A stretch of 64,000 nt of DNA, taken from the NCBI RefSeq assembly GCF_014904745.1, contig NZ_JACZCS010000025.1, positions 1 to 64,000 on the forward strand. Reading direction: 5' to 3'. The notes beneath the pieces were generated by a model that had not been told where the DNA came from, ran no database searches, and saw only the letters and a program-made list of their open reading frames with translations. Of this stretch, positions 17,057 through 24,501 are shown one piece after another (within the stretch, counting starts at the first letter, position 1; each line of letters begins with the position of its first letter). This stretch comes from Oricola nitratireducens (lineage in GTDB: Bacteria > Pseudomonadota > Alphaproteobacteria > Rhizobiales > Rhizobiaceae). Both the position numbers and the translations under genes were made by a program.

Positions 17057-17680
17057 TTACGATTGTGGCGTTTTTACCAACCGGTTGGCGTGCCGCATAG
17101 CGGGCGAAAGGTCGCCATATCCGGTCAGGCGGCGTTCGAAGGCAAGGCCGAGCAACTCGGCGCCGGCCCTGGCTTTCCCGGTGAGGGCGGGATCATCGGT
17201 CTGGGCGATGTAGAGCAGTCTCTCGTAACCGCCGAAATACATCTCCTTGAGTTCGGGATGGCGGTCGAGGCCGAGCGGCTTCAAAAGAAAGGTCTCGAAA
17301 TGGCGGGCCAGGAAATCGGTGACGAAAAAGGTCCGCATATAGTCGTCATCCGCCGCCGCGAAGGCGTCATTGCCGAGATAGAAGGAAAAACAATGCGGCC
17401 CGGCGATGCGCTCGACGCCATGCTCCTGGCAGACCTTGTCGAGCATTCCGCCGGTACCGCAATCGGCGTAACCGACGAAGATATGGTCGTAGCCCTCGGC
17501 GCGCGCCTTCCTGATCGCCTTGTCGGTTTCGGGCGCGATGCGTTCGGGGTGATGATGGTAGTCCGCAGGCAGGCAGATCAGCGAAACATGATCGAGCCCG
17601 TTCATGCGGCAGACGTCGAGAATCTCGCGCGCAATCATGCCGCATGCGATCACCCTGACTTTTCGCTCTTGTCCGGCCAT
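17057..17680 (-). CDS. DUF1638 protein associated with methyltransferase systems
   Basis: A 207-residue cytoplasmic protein matching DUF1638. Conserved parts include VRVIACGMIAREILDV at the N-terminus, a His-rich PADYHHHPERIAP, FVGYADCGTGGMLD and GPHCFSFYLG. The conserved Cys and His residues could form a metal or corrinoid site. Genes of this family often accompany MttB and corrinoid-protein genes, and here it lies on the same strand as, and near, the reactivase and methyl-transfer genes. No activity is established. ExoD separates it from the metV operon, so co-transcription is possible but not shown. Confidence 0.85.
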   Translation of the reverse strand: MAGQERKVRVIACGMIAREILDVCRMNGLDHVSLICLPADYHHHPERIAPETDKAIRKARAEGYDHIFVGYADCGTGGMLDKVCQEHGVERIAGPHCFSFYLGNDAFAAADDDYMRTFFVTDFLARHFETFLLKPLGLDRHPELKEMYFGGYERLLYIAQTDDPALTGKARAGAELLGLAFERRLTGYGDLSPAMRHANRLVKTPQS

Positions 17681-17755
17681 CTCGGTTCAGCTTTTTACCA
17701 CGACACTGATAGATAGTGTGGATAACAGGGCTTGCCTATCGCGTACAATCGATAC

Positions 17756-18883
17756 ATGGCGCAAACGGATGGGAACCCTCGGGGTCAAGGGATGAATGCG
17801 CCTGAACTGTCAATAATATTGCCGGCTTACAACGAGGCGAAAAACATACCGCTGATCGTCGACAAGATCGCGGATGCCATGGGCGATATTCCCTACGAGA
17901 TCATCGTGGTCGACGATGACAGTCCGGACGGCACGGCCAGGGTGACTCGGTCGATCGCACGCGAGAAGCCCTATGTGCGCTGTGTGCACCGGATCAACCG
18001 GCGCGGCCTTTCGGGGGCCTGCATCGAGGGCATGATGGCGGCGAATGCGCCGGTCGTCGCGGTGATGGACGCTGACATGCAGCACGACGAAACCCGCCTG
18101 CCGGTCATGCTGACGGAAATCCGCAAGGGTGCCGATCTCGTCATCGGCAGCCGTTACGTCGATGGCGGCAACGCGTCCACGGGCTTCCAGAAGAAGACGC
18201 GGGCGAAAGGCAGCGAACTGGCGACAGCGCTCGCCAACCGCATCACGGGCGCCTACACCACCGATCCGATGAGCGGCTTCTTCATGATGACGCGTGATCT
18301 TGCGGACCGGTCGGCGCGGGCGATTTCGCGTGACGGTTTCAAGATCCTGTTCGACATCGTCAGCCGGTTCGGTTCCGAACTGAATATCCGGGAAGTGCCG
18401 TTCCAGTTCCGCGAACGCAAGGAAGGTGAGAGCAAGCTCGGTTTCCTCGTGACGATCCAGTTCCTCGGCCTGCTGGCGTCTCGCTACACGGGTGGCTGGA
18501 TCCCGGTGCCGTTCCTGCTCTACGGCCTGGTCGGGTTTTCCGGCCTGTTCGTCCACATGGCGACGCTGTTGTTCCTGAACGGTGTCGTCGGCGTCGGATT
18601 CACGGCGGCGCAAGTGGCGGCGACCTTTGCCGCCATGACTTCCAACTTCGCCTTCAACAACGAGGTGACGTATGCGCATCGCAAACTGAAGGGCTGGAAG
18701 TTCGTCACGGGGTTGTTGACGTTCTATGCAATCTGCGGGATCGGTGCGCTTGCCAATGTTTCGATCGCAATTCGGCTGTTCGAGTGGAACTGGTCGACGA
18801 GCGTTGCCGGTTTCGCCGGGGCGCTGATGAGCGCGGTCTTCAACTACGCGGTGACGAAGCTCGTCACCTGGCGCGATACCTGA
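17756..18883 (+). CDS. Polyprenyl-phosphate glycosyltransferase (GT2) with GtrA-like membrane domain
   Basis: About 375 residues. The cytoplasmic GT2 part begins LSIILPAYNEAKNIP and has VVDDDSPDGTA and VAVMDADMQHDETRLP (the DxD and catalytic region) as in dolichol/undecaprenyl-phosphate sugar transferases. From about residue 250 four hydrophobic segments form a GtrA-like membrane domain. It should transfer a sugar from a nucleotide donor to undecaprenyl phosphate for use by a membrane glycosyltransferase, and the GT39 gene convergent to it is a fitting user. Start choice is uncertain: 17756 or 17792 (MNAPELS); neither has a strong ribosome site at good spacing. Confidence 0.88.
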   Translation: MAQTDGNPRGQGMNAPELSIILPAYNEAKNIPLIVDKIADAMGDIPYEIIVVDDDSPDGTARVTRSIAREKPYVRCVHRINRRGLSGACIEGMMAANAPVVAVMDADMQHDETRLPVMLTEIRKGADLVIGSRYVDGGNASTGFQKKTRAKGSELATALANRITGAYTTDPMSGFFMMTRDLADRSARAISRDGFKILFDIVSRFGSELNIREVPFQFRERKEGESKLGFLVTIQFLGLLASRYTGGWIPVPFLLYGLVGFSGLFVHMATLLFLNGVVGVGFTAAQVAATFAAMTSNFAFNNEVTYAHRKLKGWKFVTGLLTFYAICGIGALANVSIAIRLFEWNWSTSVAGFAGALMSAVFNYAVTKLVTWRDT

Positions 18884-18886
18884 AGT

Positions 18887-20410
18887 CTAGTTTTTCCGCT
18901 CGACCGGAATTGCGATGATCTCGAAACGGAGGAAGTTGCCGTTCTGCTGGCGGAGGATGCGCGGCTTGCCGGTGATCCGGTAACCGCCGGCATTCAAATC
19001 GTTGACGAGCAGGGCCCGAGCCTCATCAATCTCGCCGGGCTTTGCCGGTTGAACCGCGACGGCTTTTTGCGGATTGCCCGTTTCCAGATAGCGGAAGTGG
19101 CGCGGATCGAAGATGGGGACCACGGTCACCGCCGGTCCGAGCGCATGGCCCGCCTTGGCGCCGACGGTCCAAGTGCGCACGACGACGGCGTCTGGCGCTC
19201 CCAGGTCCGGCCAGGCATCGCGCAATGACGACCAGTCCTGTATTTGCCAGTTGATGTCCCAGCGCGGAGCGGCGGCATAGAACGGTCGCGTGATCATGCC
19301 CGTGTCCGCATGCAGGCCGACGGCAAGGGCGATTGCGGGAACCGCGACCGAGACAATCCGCCAGATCGTCAGGTTGACGCGTCGATAGCGGTCGCTGGCG
19401 CCGGCGACCCATTGTCCCGCAAGCGGAAAGCCGAAGAGGAAGCCGCTCATCGCCCAATGCGGCAATGACTTCCGGCTGACCAGCGCGATCGCGAGAAAGA
19501 TGACGGGCGGCACGAGCGCGAACCAGGCAAAGAGCCGGTCGGCAGGCGCGCGCGGCCGCATGACACCTCTCACGGCCATGATCGCGATGACGATCCAGGT
19601 GCCCGGCAGAACGTAGACCATCTGACCGATGACCGTGATCAGGAAATTGACGGGCTGCAGCGAGCCGTGTCCCGTGCCGGCACGTCCGGCCTGAAAGCCG
19701 AACGATACCCAGTCATGACCGGCATTCCAGACCAGCGTCGGAACGAGACCGATGAAAGCGACGGCGAGCGTTGTCCACAGCACCGGCGACCGCAGCAGGC
19801 GGCGATGCGGCGGACTGGACAGCAGAAAGGCGAGGGCCGACAGGCCGAACAGGACAGCCTGGTATTTCGAGGCCAGCGCGAGCGCGAAACACAGGCCGGC
19901 GGCAAGCCAGCGGCCGGTGCGCAGTGGGTGGCCGGGGGCGAGTAGATCGGGAAGAACCACGCGCAAGGTCGCCAGCAGGAACAGGTCGAGCGGGCCGTCC
20001 GGGACGACGAAAAGATTGCCGGAGATGAAAAAGAATGGTGCGACGGAAAACCAGGCAAGCGCCCAGAACGCCGCCCGTTCGCCATAGGCGAGGCGGGTGA
20101 TGTCGTAGAGGAGCCACGCGCTCGCGGTTCCGGCGAGAATGAAGGGAAGGCGGATCGCGAAGGCGTTTTCGGTTCCGGCCATCCAGGCCATCAGGCGGGC
20201 AAGCGTGAAAGCGAGCGGCGGATGGTCGTAATAGGACAGCGACCAGGCGCGCGATATGACGATGGCGTAGGACTCGTCGATCGTCGCCGGCATGAACCAC
20301 GACACGACGAGCCGAAGCGCCAGAAAGACCGCAATCAGGAGGATGGCGTCCTGCGTTCCGTCTTTCACGGCAGGCTTGCCGGTCTTGCTTGTTTCCTCTC
20401 GCGTGCGCAT
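18887..20410 (-). CDS. Glycosyltransferase family 39 (ArnT/PMT-like) membrane protein
   Basis: A 507-residue polytopic membrane protein. The first periplasmic loop contains ATIDESYAIVISRAWSLS and YYDHPPLAF, with the acidic residues used by PMT/ArnT enzymes; about ten further hydrophobic segments follow and a hydrophilic C-terminal part of about 130 residues. It should move a sugar from a polyprenyl-phosphate carrier to lipid A, protein or polysaccharide on the periplasmic side. It ends three bases from the convergent GT2 gene, the likely donor synthase. Acceptor unknown. Confidence 0.88.
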   Translation of the reverse strand: MRTREETSKTGKPAVKDGTQDAILLIAVFLALRLVVSWFMPATIDESYAIVISRAWSLSYYDHPPLAFTLARLMAWMAGTENAFAIRLPFILAGTASAWLLYDITRLAYGERAAFWALAWFSVAPFFFISGNLFVVPDGPLDLFLLATLRVVLPDLLAPGHPLRTGRWLAAGLCFALALASKYQAVLFGLSALAFLLSSPPHRRLLRSPVLWTTLAVAFIGLVPTLVWNAGHDWVSFGFQAGRAGTGHGSLQPVNFLITVIGQMVYVLPGTWIVIAIMAVRGVMRPRAPADRLFAWFALVPPVIFLAIALVSRKSLPHWAMSGFLFGFPLAGQWVAGASDRYRRVNLTIWRIVSVAVPAIALAVGLHADTGMITRPFYAAAPRWDINWQIQDWSSLRDAWPDLGAPDAVVVRTWTVGAKAGHALGPAVTVVPIFDPRHFRYLETGNPQKAVAVQPAKPGEIDEARALLVNDLNAGGYRITGKPRILRQQNGNFLRFEIIAIPVERKN

Positions 20411-20480
20411 CGCCGCTCTTCAATCGCTTTTTGCCGCCGGCGGCAAGGCAGTACGGCAAAAGGGCCGATGGAGCCTCAAG

Positions 20481-20512
20481 CAAAAGCCCGGGCGGAGGAC
20501 CAACCCGGGCTT
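20481..20512 (-). terminator. Rho-independent terminator of the corrinoid-protein gene
   Basis: On the minus strand AAGCCCGGG, an 11-base loop, then CCCGGGCTT running into TTG. A perfect 9-bp stem 31 bases after the corrinoid-protein stop. Confidence 0.75.
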
Positions 20513-20543
20513 CAGGAGCGATTTTCGCGCAAATGGTGCCGAA

Positions 20544-21242
20544 TCAGGCGGAGGCCAACCGGTTGTGCTTTCGCTTGATGAGATCCTTGGCGGTTTCGAC
20601 CGCGACCGCGGCATCGCGGCAATAGGCATCGGCGCCGACGGCCTTGCCGAATTCCTCGTTGAGCGGCGCGCCGCCGACAAGCACGATATAATCGTCGCGA
20701 ATGCCTTTTTCCTTCATCGTGTCGATGACCACCTTCATGTAAGGCATGGTCGTCGTCAGGAGGGCCGACATGCCGACGATATCCGGCTCATGCTCCTCGA
20801 TCGCGGCGAGGTAATTCTCGACCGGATTGTTGATGCCGATATTGATCACGTCGAAGCCGGCGCCTTCCATCATCATGGCGACAAGGTTCTTGCCGATGTC
20901 GTGGATGTCGCCCTTGACGGTGCCGATGACCATCTTGCCGAGCTTCGGCGCGCCGGTTTCGACGAGAAGCGGCCGCAGAATCGCCATGCCGGCCTTCATG
21001 GCGTTCGCCGACAGCAGGACTTCGGGAACGAACAGGATGCCGTCGCGGAAATCCTCGCCGACGATGCGCATGCCTTCGACAAGCGCTTCGGTCAGAACCT
21101 CGTAAGGCTGCCAGCCGCGCTCGAGCAGGATATTCGTGCCCTCGATGATCTCCTCTTTCAGGCCGTCATAGAGATCGTCATGCATCTGCTGGACGAGCTC
21201 GTCGTCGGACAGTTCGGACAAAATGATTTCATCGTCGGACAT
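20544..21242 (-). CDS. Small corrinoid protein (MtbC/MttC-like methyl carrier)
   Basis: A 232-residue B12-binding protein. The start at 21242 (MSDDEIILSEL) fits the family better than one 12 bases upstream. Residues about 1-95 are the helical cap domain, and about 100-225 a Rossmann-like cobalamin domain with GDIHDIGKN (His114 as lower cobalt ligand), ALLTTTMPYM and VLVGGAPLNEEFG. It would receive methyl groups from MttB enzymes and pass them to tetrahydrofolate, and possibly to homocysteine. The first 34 residues contain 13 Asp/Glu and one Lys, unusually acidic; several partner proteins carry Arg-rich tails. It is divergent from mttB1, with about 270 bases of shared promoter space. Confidence 0.94.
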   Translation of the reverse strand: MSDDEIILSELSDDELVQQMHDDLYDGLKEEIIEGTNILLERGWQPYEVLTEALVEGMRIVGEDFRDGILFVPEVLLSANAMKAGMAILRPLLVETGAPKLGKMVIGTVKGDIHDIGKNLVAMMMEGAGFDVINIGINNPVENYLAAIEEHEPDIVGMSALLTTTMPYMKVVIDTMKEKGIRDDYIVLVGGAPLNEEFGKAVGADAYCRDAAVAVETAKDLIKRKHNRLASA

Positions 21243-21512
21243 GTTCTGTTTCATCCCAATGCTGGCGTGGACTACCCGGTGCCGTTGTGTAGCAGGATAT
21301 TGAATCGGAAATAATCAAAAAAGCGCTTCAAATGCGACGGCGCCAAATGCTTTTGCGACCGGTTCACGGCCGTTCGGGGACGCATTCACTGTCGCGCCAG
21401 CGTCAATGGCTGGCGCGAATTGAAACGCCTGACGGCGCGACCGCCATCATTGTCGATTCATACGAGCCGGGCGCGAGCCGTTTCCGGCATATTCGATGTT
21501 CAAGGTGAAGAC

Positions 21513-23099
21513 ATGTCAGATTCCGCAGTGGAAACGGATGCAGAAGGCGCCGAAGGCGCACGCGGACGCGCCGGACGGCGCGCGGCAGGCGGCGCGGCGG
21601 CGCGGCGCGCGGCGCGAAGCGGCGGCCAGCGCAGCCCCGCCATGCCCTATATTACGCGCCGGGTTCCGGTCTACGAGGTCCTCGACGAGGAAGCCCTCGT
21701 CACGATCGAGACCAATGCCGACACGGTGCTGGAGGAAATCGGCATCGAGTTCCGCGATGACGAGGAAGCCCTGAAACTGTGGAAGGAGGCCGGCGCCGAC
21801 CTCAAAGGCCAGCGCGTCCACTTCCCGAAAGGGCTTTGCCGCGAGCTCTTGAAAACCGCGCCCTCCGTGTTCACGCAGCATGCGCGCAACCCGGAACGCA
21901 GCGTCCAGATCGGCGGCAACGCAACGGTGTTCGCGCCGGTTTACGGCCCGCCCTTCGTGCGCGACCTCGATGGCGAGCGGCGCTACGCCACGATCGAGGA
22001 TTTCCACAATTTCGTGAAACTCGCCTATCTGGCGCCGTCGATGCACCATTCGGGCGGAACGGTGTGCGAGCCGGTCGATATCCCGGTCAACAAGCGCCAT
22101 CTCGACATGGTCTACAGCCACATCCGCTATTCCGATAAACCGTTCATGGGATCGGTTACAGCGCCGGAGCGCGCCGAGGACACGGTCGCCATGTGCAAGA
22201 TCCTGTTCGGCGACGAATATGTGGAAAACAACACCGTCGTCATCAACCTGATCAACGCCAACTCGCCGATGGTGTTCGACGACACGATGCTGGGCGCGGC
22301 GAAAGTCTATGCGCGCCACAACCAGGCCTGCATCATCTCGCCGTTCATCCTGGCGGGCGCGATGAGCCCGGTGACGATCGCCGGCACGCTGACGCAGATT
22401 CTGGCCGAAGTGCTGGCCGGCGCGGCCTTCACGCAACTGGTGCGCGCCGGCGCGCCGGTCCTGTTCGGAACCTTCGCGGCGTCGATCTCGATGCAATCGG
22501 GCGCGCCGACATTCGGCACGCCGGAGCCGTCGCTCGTCTCCTATGGCGCGGCGCAGCTGTCGCGCCGTCTTGGCCTGCCGTTTCGCACCGGCGGATCGCT
22601 GTGCGGTTCGAAAGTTCCCGACGCGCAGGCCGCCGAAGAAAGCGCGGCGACACTCAACATGACGCTGCTCGCGGGCACGAACTTCGCGCTGCATTCGGCC
22701 GGCTGGCTGGAAGGCGGGCTGGTGTCGTCCTACGACAAGTTCATGATCGACGTCGACCAGCTCGGTATGCAGCAGCGTTTCGCCGAGGGCGTCGATATGA
22801 GCGCGAACGGTCAGGCGATGGAGGCTATCCGCGAAGTGGGCCCCGGCAGCCATTATCTCGGCTGCGATCACACGCGCGCCAATTTTGAAAACGCCTTCTA
22901 CAGGTCGATGATCGCGGACAACAATTCCTTCGAACAATGGGACATCGAGGGCCGCAAGAGCGCCGACCAGCGGGCGAACGGTCTCGCGCGGCGGTGGCTC
23001 GAATCCTACGAGGCTCCGGCGCTCGATCAGGGGATCGACGAGGCATTGCAGGCGTTCATCCGCGAGCGCAAGGACTCCATGCCCGACGCTTTCAGCTGA
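21513..23099 (+). CDS. MttB-superfamily corrinoid methyltransferase 1 (non-pyrrolysine)
   Basis: A 528-residue methyltransferase. I start it at 21513, where AGGTGAA precedes the ATG and the product begins MSDSAVE; the open frame extends further upstream without support. From about residue 45 it matches the MttB/MtgB superfamily (VLEEIGIEF, YGPPFVRDLDGERRYATIEDF, HSGGTVCEPVDIP, NANSPMVFDDTML, ALHSAGWLEGGL, GPGSHYLGCDHT). There is no in-frame UAG, so it lacks pyrrolysine, like MtgB glycine betaine methyltransferase. It should demethylate a quaternary amine and load the corrinoid protein encoded divergently. Residues 17-41 are an Arg/Ala/Gly-rich leader with eight Arg. A 4Fe-4S protein gene follows. 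Substrate not determined. Confidence 0.92.
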   Translation: MSDSAVETDAEGAEGARGRAGRRAAGGAAARRAARSGGQRSPAMPYITRRVPVYEVLDEEALVTIETNADTVLEEIGIEFRDDEEALKLWKEAGADLKGQRVHFPKGLCRELLKTAPSVFTQHARNPERSVQIGGNATVFAPVYGPPFVRDLDGERRYATIEDFHNFVKLAYLAPSMHHSGGTVCEPVDIPVNKRHLDMVYSHIRYSDKPFMGSVTAPERAEDTVAMCKILFGDEYVENNTVVINLINANSPMVFDDTMLGAAKVYARHNQACIISPFILAGAMSPVTIAGTLTQILAEVLAGAAFTQLVRAGAPVLFGTFAASISMQSGAPTFGTPEPSLVSYGAAQLSRRLGLPFRTGGSLCGSKVPDAQAAEESAATLNMTLLAGTNFALHSAGWLEGGLVSSYDKFMIDVDQLGMQQRFAEGVDMSANGQAMEAIREVGPGSHYLGCDHTRANFENAFYRSMIADNNSFEQWDIEGRKSADQRANGLARRWLESYEAPALDQGIDEALQAFIRERKDSMPDAFS

Positions 23100-23179
23100 A
23101 AGAAGCCCGTGGACGGCCGGGCTAAAGTGGCCGACATCATCCACGACGAAGTCTGGCGCGCGACGCGGCGTGAGCCGGA

Positions 23180-23857
23180 ATGAGCCGGCTCGCCAACGCT
23201 CTTGCCGAACACGGGTTGATTGCGCGTGGTGGCTTCGTCTTCGCGGATGACGAGGATGCGCCGCCGGGGCTGTCGGGCAAGCCGGCGCGCAGCATCGTGC
23301 TGGCCGGTCACGGCGGCGGGACGATCTGGCCGCATTTCAAGGCTTGGCTCGACGCTCAACCAGCGTCGCCCGCCGATCCGCTCGATGCCTGGTCGAAGGA
23401 GGTTCTGGACAGTGTTGCGACGAGGGTCGGCGCACGCGCCGTCTTTCCGTTCGAGAAACCGTATTGGCCGTTCCAGCAATGGGCGATGCGCGCGGAAGGA
23501 CTGCGTCCGTCGCCGCTCGGCATTTTGATGCATCCGGAATTCGGCCTCTGGCACGCGTATCGCGGCGCCTTGCTGTTCGATATCGATATCAAGATCCAGG
23601 CGCCTGCCAATCCGATTCACCTTTGCGACCTATGTGACGGAAAACCCTGCATGAATGCATGTCCGGCAAAGGCCGTGTCCGGCGCGGCGTTCGATGTCTC
23701 GTGTTGCCTCGGATTGCTGCGGACCGAGGATGGCGGCACGTGCCGCAGAGACGGATGTCTGGCGCGGTCGGGGTGCCCGCACGACCGGCACCGCTACGGA
23801 CCGGAACAGATCGCGTTCCACATGGCGGCGCATCTCCGGGGCATTGCCGGCGGCTGA
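23180..23857 (+). CDS. Ferredoxin-type 4Fe-4S protein, possible corrinoid or redox partner
   Basis: A 225-residue protein. The N-terminal 150 residues contain VFPFEKPYWPFQQWAMRAEG and GILMHPEFGLWHAYRGALLF, reminiscent of the corrinoid-binding half of QueG/MMACHC-like proteins. Then comes a cluster motif CDLCDGKPCMNACP (C-x2-C-x4-C-x3-CP) and further cysteines (SCC, TCRRDGC, SGCP) that could hold a second cluster. It follows mttB1 by 80 bases on the same strand. Electron supply to the reactivase or reduction of the corrinoid is an attractive role but rests on context. The Cys count and order are clear; the MMACHC-like resemblance is my impression. Confidence 0.8.
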   Translation: MSRLANALAEHGLIARGGFVFADDEDAPPGLSGKPARSIVLAGHGGGTIWPHFKAWLDAQPASPADPLDAWSKEVLDSVATRVGARAVFPFEKPYWPFQQWAMRAEGLRPSPLGILMHPEFGLWHAYRGALLFDIDIKIQAPANPIHLCDLCDGKPCMNACPAKAVSGAAFDVSCCLGLLRTEDGGTCRRDGCLARSGCPHDRHRYGPEQIAFHMAAHLRGIAGG

Positions 23858-23910
23858 AAAAATTTCCTTCCGGACCCAAGGAATGGCAAGAACGCATCGT
23901 CACAGGTGTA

Positions 23911-24501
23911 ATGATGACGATGCGTCCGGATGCGAACGGGCCGGAAACGGCCGCGCGGGAGGAAGACGATCATGCGCTCGCCCTACGGGCAAGCCATGGC
24001 GACCGGGATGCGTTTGCCCGGCTGATCGACCGTCACTACGCGACCATCCACCGCATCGCCTGGCGATGGTGCGGCAATGCCGGCGATGCGGACGACATCG
24101 CCCAGGAGGTCGCCATCAAGCTGGCCCGCGCGATCGGGAGCTGGCGCGGCGAAGCCGGATTTTCGACATGGCTCTACCGCATCGTGCTCAACACGGTGCG
24201 CGACCGGCAGCGGGCGCTCGCCGCGGAAAGGCGCCGGGTCGAGGCCTTCGCCGTCCAGGCGCTGGTCGACGCGCAGGGTTCGGATGAGTCCACGGATCCG
24301 GCGACGCGGCTGTGGGCCGCGGTCGGCACCCTGCCGGAACGCCAGCGCGACGCGGTTCTGCTGGTGCATGGCGAGGGGCTCGGACACGGCGCGGCGGCGG
24401 ATGTGATGGGCGTGTCGGAGGGCACCGTTTCGTTCCACATTCACGAGGCGAAGAAGAAGTTGCGGGCGATGATGCAGGCGCCCGAGGATGAACTGTCATG
24501 A
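23911..24501 (+). CDS. ECF-type RNA polymerase sigma factor
   Basis: A 196-residue sigma factor. The start at 23911 is preferred (CAGGTG upstream, MMTMRPDA); the frame is open further upstream through the preceding gene. Region 2 is AFARLIDRHYATIHRIAWRW...DADDIAQEVAIKLARAI, with GFSTWLYRIVLN, and region 4 is LPERQRDAVLLVHGEGLGH...VSEGTVSFHIHEAKKKLR. Its stop overlaps the start of the VWA-protein gene (ATGA), which implies coupled translation and suggests that the VWA protein replaces a usual anti-sigma factor. Target genes unknown. Confidence 0.93.
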   Translation: MMTMRPDANGPETAAREEDDHALALRASHGDRDAFARLIDRHYATIHRIAWRWCGNAGDADDIAQEVAIKLARAIGSWRGEAGFSTWLYRIVLNTVRDRQRALAAERRRVEAFAVQALVDAQGSDESTDPATRLWAAVGTLPERQRDAVLLVHGEGLGHGAAADVMGVSEGTVSFHIHEAKKKLRAMMQAPEDELS

